Below the pieces are notes generated by a model, which was not told the origin of the DNA, did not search any database, and saw only the letters and a list, made by a program, of their open reading frames with translations. A stretch of 64,000 nt of DNA. Source: Halomarina salina (lineage in GTDB: Archaea > Halobacteriota > Halobacteria > Halobacteriales > Haloarculaceae). The DNA is taken from contig NZ_JALLGW010000001.1 in assembly GCF_023074835.1 (NCBI RefSeq), forward strand, positions 1 through 64,000, given 5' to 3'. The translations under genes and the position numbers were made by a program. Shown here piece after piece: positions 16,806 through 25,902 of the stretch (positions are counted from its first letter, which is position 1; each line of letters begins with the position of its first letter).

Positions 16806-17897
16806 TCACTCGAACGTCTCGTCGAACGCGTTCGCCCCCATCGGTTCGAACGTCCCCGCAGCGAGATTCTCGTCCAGATGGTCGACCGAACTCGCCCCGA
16901 CGAGCGAGCAGGTCACCCCCGGTGCCGAGCGCGCGAAGTTGATGGCTCGCTGCGCGGGCGTGTCGCCCGCCAACCGTTCGTCGACGGCGTCCGGAATCGC
17001 CCCCTCCTGCGCGAGCTCTCCCTGTCCGATGGACGCGCTCGTGAACGCACTCAGCCCCGACTCGTGGGCGAATCGGAGCGCGCTCTGTGGCCCCTCGACC
17101 GAGTCGTGGGCCGCCACGGTGAACGCGTCGGCCATGTGGACGTTGAACGGCAACTGCACGGCACGGAAGTGCGTCGCCTCCGTCCCCGCCGCGTCGCTGG
17201 CCGACCGCGCCCGGTCGACCAGCTCCGACAGCGAGAGGTGCTGGTCGTGGTCCGGCGCGACCCGGAGCGCCTGCCACGTCGCCACGCCGTAGTGACGGAT
17301 GTCGCCCGCCGCCGCGCGCTCTTCGAGGCGCGTGAACGTCGCCTCTAGCTGGTCGTAGACGTCCTCGCGCGAGTTCGTCTCCAGTTGCGTCTCCGGGTTG
17401 TGGACGTAGTAGAGGTCGACGCAGTCGAGGGCCAGGTTCTCCAGCGAGCGGTCCAGCTGGTCGTCGATGTAGTCGGGCGCGATGCAGTGGACGTTGCGGG
17501 CGAACGCCGAGGACTCCGCGATGCCGCTGTCGACGTACTCCTCGCGGATGTAGGCCCCTGGGTCGTCGGGTCGTTCTCCGTCGAACGGGACGAAACCGCC
17601 CTTCGTCGCGACCATGACGGCCTCGCGGTCGGTACGTGCGGCCTCCAGCGCTCGCCCGACCGCGCGCTCCGACCGCTGGTGGCGGTAGTTGATGGCCGTA
17701 TCGACGACGTTGATGCCGTGTTCGACCGCGCGACGGACCGTCTCCTCGTAGCGCTCGTCGACGGCGTCGGTCGGGTCGCCGAGGTAGGTGCCGAGACCGA
17801 CGCTCGACACGACGCCCTCGCCGAACCGCCGGAAGTACGTCCGCGCGAACTCGGGGAACTCGTTGCGGTACGCCCACGTCGCCTCCTTCGTGACCAT
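16806..17897 (-). CDS. Aldo/keto reductase
   Basis: 363 residues. The catalytic tetrad of the family is visible: Asp in NVVDTAINY (with Tyr at the same motif), Lys in MVATKGG and His in LYYVHNP. GVTCSLVGASSVDHL near the C terminus is the NADP(H) phosphate-binding end of the barrel. It is longer than the usual 280-330 residues, mainly through extra sequence after the first strand. Substrate unknown. Start ATG at 17897 (MVTKEATW); an in-frame extension to 17969 is unlike the family. No clear TATA; it follows an SDR gene by 72 bp and may share its transcript. Confidence 0.9.
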   Translation of the reverse strand: MVTKEATWAYRNEFPEFARTYFRRFGEGVVSSVGLGTYLGDPTDAVDERYEETVRRAVEHGINVVDTAINYRHQRSERAVGRALEAARTDREAVMVATKGGFVPFDGERPDDPGAYIREEYVDSGIAESSAFARNVHCIAPDYIDDQLDRSLENLALDCVDLYYVHNPETQLETNSREDVYDQLEATFTRLEERAAAGDIRHYGVATWQALRVAPDHDQHLSLSELVDRARSASDAAGTEATHFRAVQLPFNVHMADAFTVAAHDSVEGPQSALRFAHESGLSAFTSASIGQGELAQEGAIPDAVDERLAGDTPAQRAINFARSAPGVTCSLVGASSVDHLDENLAAGTFEPMGANAFDETFE

Positions 17898-17969
17898 ACC
17901 CGTCGTTCTCGCTCGGCGTGCTTCAGTCGTCCGCGACGGTGACTCGTCGTGTCGGTGGCACGGGGGCAC

Positions 17970-18869
17970 TTACTCCGCGAGGTCGATGTCGGCGCGGTAC
18001 GCCTCGATAGCCGCTCGGTACCCCGCTCGATACGTCGGGTACTCGAACCCGTAGCCCAGTTCGTGGAGGCGGTCGTTCGAGCAGCGCTTGCTCGTCTGCA
18101 GGCGGCGACGGGCGGCGTCGGAGAGGTCGTCCTCGTCGAGTCGTTCCTCTGTAGTGCGTTTCTCGGGGGGTTCGACGCCGCACTCGTCGGCCAGCCAGTC
18201 GGCCAGCGACCAGCGGTCGACCGGTTCGTCGTCGACCGCCAGCAGCACCTCGTCGTCCGGGTCGGTGTCGACGACGAACCGGAGGACGCCCGCCGCGTCG
18301 TCGCGGTGGAGCATGTTCAGGTACCCTTCCGTCACCGGCCCCTCGACGTACCGCTCCAGTCGGTAGCGGTCGGGACCGTACAACCCAGCGAACCGCACGA
18401 CGGTGCCGTCGATACCGTGCTCCGGAGCCTCCTCGCGCGCGACGCGCTCCGCCTCGACCAGCACCTCCGTCTTCTCGGTCTGCGGGTCGAGGGGCGTCTC
18501 CTCGTCGACCCACTCGCCGCCGTGGTCGCCGTAGACGCTCGTCGAGGAAGTGTAGACGAGTCGCTCCGGTGGCGACGGCCGGGCCGCGAAGTGCTCGGTC
18601 ACCGTGCGGAGCCCGTCGACGTACACCTCGCGGGCGGCCTCGGCTCCACGGCCTCCCGACGACGCGGCGAACACCAGCACGTCGCAGTCCGGGACGACCG
18701 ACAGTTCGGTGTCGTCGGTGACGTCCGCCCGGACCGCGCTCGCGCCGGTGGCCTCGACGGCCGCGATGCCCTCGTCCGAGCGCCTGACGCCGGTCACGTC
18801 GTGGTCGGTCGCGAGTCGGCGACACAGTTCGAGGCCGACGTAGCCCGCGCCGAGGACGACGACCCTCAT
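17970..18869 (-). CDS. NAD-dependent epimerase/dehydratase (extended SDR)
   Basis: 299 residues. The Rossmann motif GAGYVGLEL is at residue 7 and the catalytic YTSSTSVYG stretch near residue 110 has Tyr but lacks the usual YxxxK spacing, like YeeZ/atypical SDR proteins. The C terminus (ELGYGFEYPTYRAGY) matches the sugar-epimerase end. The ATG overlaps the stop of the upstream DUF5791 gene by 4 bp (18866-18869). Substrate unknown; nucleoside-sugar or redox sensor roles are both possible. Confidence 0.85.
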   Translation of the reverse strand: MRVVVLGAGYVGLELCRRLATDHDVTGVRRSDEGIAAVEATGASAVRADVTDDTELSVVPDCDVLVFAASSGGRGAEAAREVYVDGLRTVTEHFAARPSPPERLVYTSSTSVYGDHGGEWVDEETPLDPQTEKTEVLVEAERVAREEAPEHGIDGTVVRFAGLYGPDRYRLERYVEGPVTEGYLNMLHRDDAAGVLRFVVDTDPDDEVLLAVDDEPVDRWSLADWLADECGVEPPEKRTTEERLDEDDLSDAARRRLQTSKRCSNDRLHELGYGFEYPTYRAGYRAAIEAYRADIDLAE

Positions 18870-19294
18870 GGCTTGCGCGACTCGATGGCGTGGTGGATGC
18901 GGGCGTACTCCGCCAGCGTCACCGGGAAGCGCCCCTCGATCATCTGCTGGATCTCCTTGGGCTCTATCTGCGCGTCGATGTGGCTCGACAGCGTCTCGAC
19001 GTCGAGGACGGCCATCGACATCCCCATCATCAGCGCGTCGAGCGCCTCGGCCTCGATGGCGTCCGCGGGCGGCGTCTCGGGTTCCGTCCCGAGGATGGCG
19101 GCCGCCTCCTCCAGCGTCACCTCGACGTCCTCCCCCTCGGCTATCGCGTCGACCGTCGACCGGGCGACGCCCGCCTCGTCGGCGACGGTACTCGCCCCCA
19201 CGGTGTCGATGGTCTCGCGGAGTCGGTCCTCGTAACTCGCGCGGAGTTCGTCGACGGAGAGCGAGGCCGGGTCCGCGACTATGTCCTGAATCAT
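18866..19294 (-). CDS. DUF5791 family protein
   Basis: 142 residues, helical. SVDELRASYEDRLRETI and an HTH-like stretch (VGASTVADEAGVARSTVDAI, about residues 37-56) suggest a DNA-binding or adaptor protein, followed by a Met-rich helix and IEGRFPVTLAEYARIHHA. I recognise the family as haloarchaea-specific DUF5791. Translationally coupled to the SDR gene. No regulator target can be read from the sequence. Confidence 0.8.
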   Translation of the reverse strand: MIQDIVADPASLSVDELRASYEDRLRETIDTVGASTVADEAGVARSTVDAIAEGEDVEVTLEEAAAILGTEPETPPADAIEAEALDALMMGMSMAVLDVETLSSHIDAQIEPKEIQQMIEGRFPVTLAEYARIHHAIESRKP

Positions 19295-19398
19295 ACCACC
19301 CGTAGCGGGGGCGCGTTGAAGTGCGTTTACGTGTCGAGTGCGCCGTCGTCGAGGGCGTCGACCGGGACGAGGAGCAGCGTTCCGTGTCGCGGTCCGGT

Positions 19399-22344
19399 TC
19401 AGTCGTAGCCCGGCGAGCGCTCGTCTCGCGTCCCGTCGACGTCAGCGACGCCGCGGTTCCCTGCCGGGACGACGACCACGACGGTCGTCGACGCCTCGAA
19501 CGACACCCTCGGAGCGACGCCCAGTCGCTCCCGCTCGCCGTTTCCGTCCACGTCGATTGCGACCGCCGACCCGTCGCGGACGTAGGTCGTGTCGCGCGCG
19601 CCGCGCCTGGAGCGGACCGTCAGTCGCTCGTAGGTGCCCCGCACCGACACCGACCAGCCGTTGAGCGTCGCGTACCAGTAGCCGGGCACCGGCGCGACGG
19701 GGAGACCGAGCGGAACGTCGTCGAGCGTCCGGTTCAACACGCGCTGGAGGACGCGGTTCGTCGCCTCCTCGCCCGCGTCCGTGGCGACCTGTCTCGCCGC
19801 GCCCCGAAGCGCTGCACGGTTTCCCTCGGAGACGGGCGAGACGGACGACTCGGTGGGGCGCGCGCCGTCCTCACGGAGCGCCTCGCGGGTCGTCGTCCGG
19901 AGCGTCGCAGCGAGGCGCTCCTCGCCGCCCGACACCGACGCGGCCGCGGTGACCCGCTCGGCCGCGGAGCCGTTGGCGAGCGCCAGCGCTCGGGCGGCGG
20001 GCGTCTCCCAGCGCCCGAGTCCCGCGGTGACGACGCCGCGACAGTCGGACGTGGTACCACAGACGCCCTCGTCGGCGAGCGTGCGAGCGAGGCGGCCCCG
20101 GACGAACGCGACGCCGTCGCGCACCTCGCCGCGGAGTGCCTCGCGGTCGGTCGCCGACGAGTTCGAGAACCGACCGCTCGCACGGAGCGTCCCGGCGGCC
20201 GAGCGCAGCGAGACGCGCTCCGGCCCGGCGAGCAGTCGGGCGAACCAGCCCGCGCCGTCGCCGTAGGGCACCGTCACCCAGTTCAGGTTGCGCGCGTCGA
20301 GCGGCGTGACGCTCCCCGCACCGTCGCCGAATCGCTCGCGTGCGACCGGGTCGAGCGTGAGGTACGACGGCGCGGTGTCGACGGTGACGCCGAGCGGTCC
20401 GCCGAGACCGTCGGTCGAACCGACCGGGCCGGGGTCGGTCGAGTCGTCGGTCGCCACGTCCAGCGAGCGCCGCACGTCGGCGAGCGAACTCCCGCGCTCT
20501 CCGAGCGACTCGTCCAGGTCCGAGCGCGTCTCCCGGCGCTCCTCGGCACGGGCGTCGAGACTGTCGAGCAGCGAGTCGAGGTACGCGCGCCGGACGGCAA
20601 CGCGGGTCCTGTCGGCCATCCCGTCGTAGGTGGCTGGTGCGTCGATCAGGTCGCCGCGCTTGGCGCGGATTCGCGCCGCGAGTCGGGCAGGCGGCGAGAC
20701 GGCGTACGTTCCCACGTCGACCTGCGGGAGCGTCACCGAGACGTTCCGGACGCGCCGGTCGAGGGCGGCGATGTCCTCGTCGAGCCGGGAGCGAAGGCCG
20801 GCCGGACGGTCGCCGAGGACCCGAACCGCGTCGCCGTCGAGCGTCCCCCCGACGGCGCGACGGGCGAGCGCGTCGGCTCCGCCGCGGTCGGTCACGACTC
20901 GGTCGACGGCAGCCGACGGCACTCCCTGTAGGTTCGGACCGCCGAGCGCGCCGCGCTCCTCGTACACCCCGTCCACGCCGCGCCGAGCGACGCGGCTCTC
21001 TGGGGAGTGCCGCCCGACGACGGCCAGCGAGACGCGGTGCTCGCTGGCTCGGACCGAGGTGGTAGTCGTGGTCTCATCGCCGCGCCGCCAGCGCGTCGTC
21101 GTGACCTCACGGACGGTCACGCGACGGTCGTAGCGGCGGAAGGTCCGCCAGTCCGTCGGGACGTTCGCGGTCGGGGTGTCGGCGCTCGACGCGCCAGCGA
21201 CGGTCCGCTCGGTCCGGGTCGCCGCGTCGACGCGGGTCCAGTTCGGGCCGGGTCGGGAGTCGCCGTCGGTGGTGACCCCCGACGACGAGACGGCGCTGAC
21301 GACCCGCGTGTCGACGGCGTAGCTACGCCGGACGATGCGGTCGAGCGTCGTCTCGTTCGACGCCGCGAGCGCGCGGTCGGCCGCGGCCGTCGGCGACACG
21401 TCGACCGTCTCGTTCCGCACGCTCCCGTCGAGACGACCGACCCCGCGTTCGGCCTCGTCGAGCGTCTCCTCGACGACCGGCCCCGGAATCGACCCGGGCG
21501 CGAGGTCCGTGGCGAGCGCCCGTGCCCAGGCGGCCGCGAGCGCCTCGTCGCTCCGCGAGTCGGTGTCGCCGAGCGTCGCGCGCTGGACGCCCAGCACGGC
21601 GTCGTTCGCCGCGAGCGCGACGTGCTGGTTCCCGACGACGGAGGCGACCGGTGCGCCGCGGTACTGGGCCGCGCCGCGGACCCACGCCAGCGCGTACATC
21701 CCGGCGGTGAAGCGCTGTCCGAAGCCCGGCGACGTGACGCCGGCGTCGAGGCGCTCTTCGAAGCGCTCGACCCGGTCGTGGAGTTCGAGGACGGGCGACG
21801 CGACGGTGACCGTCGGCGCGACGTGCTTCTCACCGACCATTCGCTCCGCGCGACTCGCCCGAACCTGCACCCCCTCGATTCGCACCCGGAGCGCGGTGCC
21901 GTTCGGTCCCGCCCGCGAGACGTGGACCCGGCGTTTGGCCGCCCGGAGGTCGGCGGGAGAGTCGACACCAGGGAGCGCCGGATCAGCCGTGACGGGGCCT
22001 GCAGTGGCCGACACCGCCCCGAGGTGCTCCCGCGCAGCGAGGTAGATACGGACGCGGAGCGCGTCCTCGAACGTCTCCGAGTCGTTCAGTACGCGGCCGT
22101 ACGCCGTCGGCGCACGCTGGGTGACCGGATTCCGTGCGGCGTCGCGGGCGGCATCTGCCACCGCCTCGCGGAGTGCGGTCTGGGTGGTGGCCGTCGCCTC
22201 GCGCATCGCGCGGTCGACCGCCAGGTCCTGGGTCGCGGTCGGTCCCCCGAACTGCGTCGTCGCCACCGTCGCGCTGGTGACGAGGAGGACGACGCCGAGC
22301 AGGGCGAACGGGACGCGACCGCGGGTGTCGTCGGCCAGCCTCAT
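19399..22344 (-). CDS. Large N-anchored protein of the secretion locus (DUF7286-like)
   Basis: 981 residues, last gene of the eight-gene Tad-like locus. A single hydrophobic segment lies at residues about 10-30 (RGRVPFALLGVVLLVTSATV) right after a positively charged start, like a prepilin or TadE/TadG-type anchor; the rest should be outside the cell and is unusually Arg-rich for a halophile. Near residue 980 a second short hydrophobic strand precedes a charged tail. I recall it only as DUF7286. It overlaps the previous gene by 4 bp. By size and topology it is a candidate for a TadG-like assembly component, which is inference. Confidence 0.75.
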   Translation of the reverse strand: MRLADDTRGRVPFALLGVVLLVTSATVATTQFGGPTATQDLAVDRAMREATATTQTALREAVADAARDAARNPVTQRAPTAYGRVLNDSETFEDALRVRIYLAAREHLGAVSATAGPVTADPALPGVDSPADLRAAKRRVHVSRAGPNGTALRVRIEGVQVRASRAERMVGEKHVAPTVTVASPVLELHDRVERFEERLDAGVTSPGFGQRFTAGMYALAWVRGAAQYRGAPVASVVGNQHVALAANDAVLGVQRATLGDTDSRSDEALAAAWARALATDLAPGSIPGPVVEETLDEAERGVGRLDGSVRNETVDVSPTAAADRALAASNETTLDRIVRRSYAVDTRVVSAVSSSGVTTDGDSRPGPNWTRVDAATRTERTVAGASSADTPTANVPTDWRTFRRYDRRVTVREVTTTRWRRGDETTTTTSVRASEHRVSLAVVGRHSPESRVARRGVDGVYEERGALGGPNLQGVPSAAVDRVVTDRGGADALARRAVGGTLDGDAVRVLGDRPAGLRSRLDEDIAALDRRVRNVSVTLPQVDVGTYAVSPPARLAARIRAKRGDLIDAPATYDGMADRTRVAVRRAYLDSLLDSLDARAEERRETRSDLDESLGERGSSLADVRRSLDVATDDSTDPGPVGSTDGLGGPLGVTVDTAPSYLTLDPVARERFGDGAGSVTPLDARNLNWVTVPYGDGAGWFARLLAGPERVSLRSAAGTLRASGRFSNSSATDREALRGEVRDGVAFVRGRLARTLADEGVCGTTSDCRGVVTAGLGRWETPAARALALANGSAAERVTAAASVSGGEERLAATLRTTTREALREDGARPTESSVSPVSEGNRAALRGAARQVATDAGEEATNRVLQRVLNRTLDDVPLGLPVAPVPGYWYATLNGWSVSVRGTYERLTVRSRRGARDTTYVRDGSAVAIDVDGNGERERLGVAPRVSFEASTTVVVVVPAGNRGVADVDGTRDERSPGYD

Positions 22345-23150
22345 CGCCAGCGCACCACCGCGAGTCTGACCGTATCGAGCGTCAGCGCCGCGGCGGCCCG
22401 CCGTGGCGACTCGAACCGACGACGCATGTCGGTCGTCAGTCGGGCCGCGAGCGCGTCCGCGAGACGGTCGCGAGCAGTCGTCGCGGACCGGTTCGCCAGA
22501 GGGCCGCGCACTTCGGCACCGACGACCGCCGCGAACCGTCGATACCGTGGAGCGGTCCGCGCGCGGGCAGCATCCGTGCCGAGGTTCGACCGACCCGCAC
22601 CGGGTGGGAACAGTCGCGCGACGAACCGCTCCGCGACTGTTCGCGCGAGCGGACGGAATCCGTCGTCGGCCGCCGCCCGTGCTCGGTCCGTGTCGAGTGC
22701 GATTCCGCTCGGGACGGTCACGACGGCCACGTCGGTGACGGCGTCGCGTGGTGCGGGTGACCCGGCGGCGACGCGACCCGAGAGCGAAGCTCCGGGATAG
22801 GGCCGCCAGCGAGCGACGACCCGGACGTTCGCGACGGGACGCGCGTCGTGGACGGCCAGGGCGACCCGTCGCGGGAACGACCCTGGAAGGAGTCGGCGAC
22901 CGTCGAGCGTGGCGTTCGCGAGCGCGGCCCGCCCGAGCAACCCCGCAGGCGTGCCGCTGGCGGTCCGCTGGTGGTCTGTCCCGTCGGTGGCCTGGAGCGG
23001 GACCGACAGCGTCGTCGTGGCGAGCGTCTCCGCGGTCGGGTCGGCACGCGGCGGCGTGGGCGCAGAGGGCGAGACGACGAGCGTCGCGACGGCCGCCGAG
23101 ACCAGCAGCAGGAAGACGAGCGTGTCCGCGACGGTGCTGACTGCTCTCAC
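22341..23150 (-). CDS. N-anchored pseudopilin-like protein (DUF7284-like)
   Basis: 269 residues from a GTG at 23150, which overlaps the stop of the upstream gene as GTGA. One N-terminal helix (about residues 8-28, VADTLVFLLLVSAAVATLVV) is followed by an Arg/Ala-rich extracellular domain that I do not recognise. The tail RAAAALTLDTVRLAVVRW is amphipathic. Its own stop overlaps the ATG of the 981-residue gene (ATGA, 22341-22344). Position in the operon and topology suggest a minor structural subunit of the same machine. Confidence 0.7.
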   Translation of the reverse strand: MRAVSTVADTLVFLLLVSAAVATLVVSPSAPTPPRADPTAETLATTTLSVPLQATDGTDHQRTASGTPAGLLGRAALANATLDGRRLLPGSFPRRVALAVHDARPVANVRVVARWRPYPGASLSGRVAAGSPAPRDAVTDVAVVTVPSGIALDTDRARAAADDGFRPLARTVAERFVARLFPPGAGRSNLGTDAARARTAPRYRRFAAVVGAEVRGPLANRSATTARDRLADALAARLTTDMRRRFESPRRAAAALTLDTVRLAVVRWR

Positions 23151-23566
23151 GACCAGACCACCACCGCGAGTCGGCAGGGCCGCACCCGACCGGGGGCGAC
23201 GCGGACGCTCACGGGTACGACCGCCCGCTCGGCCGTCGATGGCGGTGCGGGACCGACGGTCCACTCGCCCCCCGTACCGGCCCCCGCATCGCGGCACGCG
23301 AGCGTCGCGTTGAGTCGGTAGCCGTCGGGAGCAGTTCCCGGAACGCCGTCGAGGCGGTCGGGGTCGGCGACGCCAGCGGGCGTGAGGTGGCCACGAGCGC
23401 GGTCGGCGACCGACTCGGCGGTCGGGTCGGAGGAGGAACCACCGGTGACCGCCAGCGTATCGCCGAGGACCCCCGCGTACAGCGAGAGCGCGGCGCAGAC
23501 CACCGCGAGGGCGACGAGGGCGGCCACCGGTTCGACCTGCCCCCTACGCGCCGACGAGCGTGACAT
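23147..23566 (-). CDS. Pseudopilin-like protein with class III-type N terminus (DUF7285-like)
   Basis: 139 residues. The start MSRSSARRGQVEPVAALVAL, with basic residues then GQVEP directly before a hydrophobic helix (about 14-33), resembles archaeal class III (prepilin) signals, where PibD would cut after the Gly and the glutamate at +5-like positions guides assembly; exact match is not perfect. The mature domain is short and contains two cysteines. The ATG at 23566 gives a 23-bp overlap with the preceding gene. An upstream GTG (23572) is possible. Confidence 0.7.
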   Translation of the reverse strand: MSRSSARRGQVEPVAALVALAVVCAALSLYAGVLGDTLAVTGGSSSDPTAESVADRARGHLTPAGVADPDRLDGVPGTAPDGYRLNATLACRDAGAGTGGEWTVGPAPPSTAERAVVPVSVRVAPGRVRPCRLAVVVWS

Positions 23567-24017
23567 CGACACCTCCCCACGTGACGCGGCGTGCGTGCAG
23601 TCGAGTCGCGTCCGGGACGACCACGCTTTCCCCATCGCGGGCGTCGCGGGCGGCCCGCTGGAACGACGCGGGCGAGTCGAACACCTGCTCGGGAGCGGTC
23701 CCGCGCAGCACCGCCGAGAGCGATGACTCGCCCGACACGGGCGTGACGGGACCGAACGCGAACGTGGCGTGAGCGCAGGCGTCGTCGCGACAGCGGTCGA
23801 GACCGTGGGGGCCGAGTTCGAGGCGCGAGCGCGTCTCGAAGGTGGCGGTCGCCGTCGCGTCGAACGACGACGCGGCGACGCGGTCGACGGTCGCTGCGGG
23901 GCGGTCGGCGTCGGGTGCGCCCGTCGGCAGGCCGAGAGCGACGCCGAGCAACGCGACGCTGGCGAGGGCGAGGCCGACCCACACGGGAACCGCGTCGGCC
24001 GGGAGGTGCCTGTCCAT
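23544..24017 (-). CDS. N-anchored small protein of the secretion locus (DUF7283-like)
   Basis: 157 residues. A short N-terminal cytoplasmic stretch (MDRHLPADAVPVW) leads to one helix at about residues 13-31, then an extracellular domain with two cysteines close together (DRCRDDACAH), possibly a disulfide. No function known. It has its own GTTCAAGT element 23 nt upstream of the ATG (24041-24048), so a transcript can start here, downstream of the ATPase/TadC genes. It overlaps the next gene by 23 bp. Confidence 0.7.
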   Translation of the reverse strand: MDRHLPADAVPVWVGLALASVALLGVALGLPTGAPDADRPAATVDRVAASSFDATATATFETRSRLELGPHGLDRCRDDACAHATFAFGPVTPVSGESSLSAVLRGTAPEQVFDSPASFQRAARDARDGESVVVPDATRLHARRVTWGGVDVTLVGA

Positions 24018-24040
24018 GGGCGCGCTGGCCCGGTGTTCCT

Positions 24041-24048
24041 ACTTGAAC
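24041..24048 (-). promoter_or_regulatory. GTTCAAGT element, copy 1
   Basis: Minus-strand CCGAGGTTCAAGTAGGA; the box ends 23 nt before the ATG at 24017. The same 8-mer precedes the genes starting at 27791 and 28716 at 24 nt. It sits where a TATA box is expected but is not A/T-rich. Confidence 0.6.
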
Positions 24049-24087
24049 CTCGGGACCGACCGGTCGAATCGTATCGTGACCGTGAAC

Positions 24088-25902
24088 TCAGGTCAACAGC
24101 CCCGCTGCGAGGAACGCCGTGACGTAGAGCGCCGTCGCCGCCGGGAGCGCGAGTCCGACCCGGTAGCCGACGCGCGCCCGGTCGGCACCGTGTTCGAGGC
24201 CGGTCGCGAGGGCCGTCAGCAACGCCGCGAGCAACAGGACGTACGCACCGACGGCCAGCGCGAGCCCTGGGGTGGGGAGTGGCGCGGCGCTAGCAGTCCC
24301 TGTCGCCGTCGCACTGCTGGAGGCGACGCCCGACGAGACCGCCTCCTCCGTTCCGGTCCCGACAGCATCCGGTGAGAGCGACCGGCCACCCATCGAGTCG
24401 GCGAGTGCGACGGTGACGCCTGCGACGAGCGGTCCGAACACGGCGGCGGTGTTGGCGAGCGTCGTCGTCACGCGCCGGAGGTCACGACGGGCCTCCCGCT
24501 CGACCGACCGGAGTCGCTCGACGTGGTCGGCGACGAGGACGAGTGCGTCGCCCGCGGGAGCGCCCTCGCGCGCGGCGACGACGAGCAACCGGAGCGTGCT
24601 GTGGACGCGCGTGCTCGGCACGGACGCCAGCGCACCGTACTCGCCGTAGAGCGCCTCGCCGACGCCGACCCGGAGCGTCCGCTGACGGCGTGCGGCGTCG
24701 GCCAGCACGGCACCGACCGGTCCCGTCACCTCCTCGGCCGCCGAGTCGATGGCCGTCTCGACCGCACGACCCTCACAGACCCGCCGACCGACCAGGTACA
24801 GCGCGTCCGGCAGTCCCTCCTCGACGGCGCGCGTCCGTTTCCGGACGACGACTGCGGGCCGGAACCAGCCGACGAGCGCCACGCCGAGGCCGCCCCCGAG
24901 CGCGACGAGCGGGCCGGACCACGCCGGGAGGAGTCGAGGGACGACGACCCACGCGACGACGGCGACGACGGCTGCTCCCGCGAGCGACGGCCAGCGGTGC
25001 GCGGGCAGGTCCGGGTGGTCGGCAGGCACCGGCGTCGCCGGGAACGTCGCGGGTCGGCGCAGGAGGAGCCACCCGCTGGCGCACGCGAGGGCGAGCGGCA
25101 GCGCGAGGTCGTACAGGGCGACGACGACGGGGAGCGTGACGCCGACGCCGGCCGCCCGCGCGGCTGGCAGGACGGCGACAAGCGCCAGCGGCAGGAGGAC
25201 GCCGAACGCGTAGAGTGCGGTCACCGGTCCCTGGAGCGCGGCGGCGGCGCTCGCCGTCCGCTCGCGGGTACCGTCGAGGATGGCTCGCGTCGCCCGGTCG
25301 AGGCTCCGGCCACGTTCGCTCGCGGGGGCGCGGCCCGCCGCCTCGACGAGCGACGTGGCGCGGCGGAGTGCGGGGAAGCGGTCACCCCACTGCTCGCCCC
25401 ACGCGCCGAGACCGGACGCTGGCGTCCCGCGGGCGCGCCGGACGTGGTCGGCGAGCGACCGGGCGAGCAGGCCGTCGTCCGCTTCGGCGGCGAACTCGGC
25501 CGCGCGCTCGACGGTCGGCTCCAGCCGCATCCGGAGCACGGCGTGGGAGACGACGACCGGCGCGGCCCCGATAGCCGCCGACTCGCGGGCGGTCGCCAGC
25601 GCGTTCGGGAGGCGGCGGAGACCGTACCAGAGACCGCCCGCCAGGACCACGACGAGCGGTGTGGCCCGCGGGGCGACGGCCGCCGTCGGGAGTGCGAGAC
25701 AGAGGCCGAGGAGTGCGGCGGTGTCGGCCGTACGACGGACGGTAGCGGCCTCGGTGGACCACTCCAGCAGGGCGAGCGACTCGGCGAGCGTGTCGGTGTC
25801 CTCGGCGGTCGTGGCACTGTCACTCTCGCAACCTCTCACTATACCGGCGACGTACGCGACGAAGGCGGTGAGCCGACCTGTCTCCGCGTCGTCCGTCAGC
25901 AT
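24088..25902 (-). CDS. TadC/type II secretion F-like membrane platform protein
   Basis: 604 residues. Two GspF/TadC-type modules are suggested by paired helices at about residues 75-115, 225-270, 305-350 and near the C terminus (about 560-600), with cytoplasmic regions between. The second T2SSF domain is clearest: EGLPDALYLVGRRVCEGRAV near 385 matches archaeal FlaJ/TadC proteins. This is the inner-membrane partner of the ATPase, whose stop codon lies inside the ATG region of this gene (7-bp overlap, 25896-25902). A Gly/Ser/Thr-rich loop near residue 540 is unusual. It is part of a pilus- or secretion-type machine. Confidence 0.8.
   Translation of the reverse strand: MLTDDAETGRLTAFVAYVAGIVRGCESDSATTAEDTDTLAESLALLEWSTEAATVRRTADTAALLGLCLALPTAAVAPRATPLVVVLAGGLWYGLRRLPNALATARESAAIGAAPVVVSHAVLRMRLEPTVERAAEFAAEADDGLLARSLADHVRRARGTPASGLGAWGEQWGDRFPALRRATSLVEAAGRAPASERGRSLDRATRAILDGTRERTASAAAALQGPVTALYAFGVLLPLALVAVLPAARAAGVGVTLPVVVALYDLALPLALACASGWLLLRRPATFPATPVPADHPDLPAHRWPSLAGAAVVAVVAWVVVPRLLPAWSGPLVALGGGLGVALVGWFRPAVVVRKRTRAVEEGLPDALYLVGRRVCEGRAVETAIDSAAEEVTGPVGAVLADAARRQRTLRVGVGEALYGEYGALASVPSTRVHSTLRLLVVAAREGAPAGDALVLVADHVERLRSVEREARRDLRRVTTTLANTAAVFGPLVAGVTVALADSMGGRSLSPDAVGTGTEEAVSSGVASSSATATGTASAAPLPTPGLALAVGAYVLLLAALLTALATGLEHGADRARVGYRVGLALPAATALYVTAFLAAGLLT

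Noticed and set aside
14273-16942. 889-codon plus-strand frame over the glycosyltransferase and MFS genes
   Set aside because: Pure antisense shadow; it crosses two genes with clear domains and the spacer between them.
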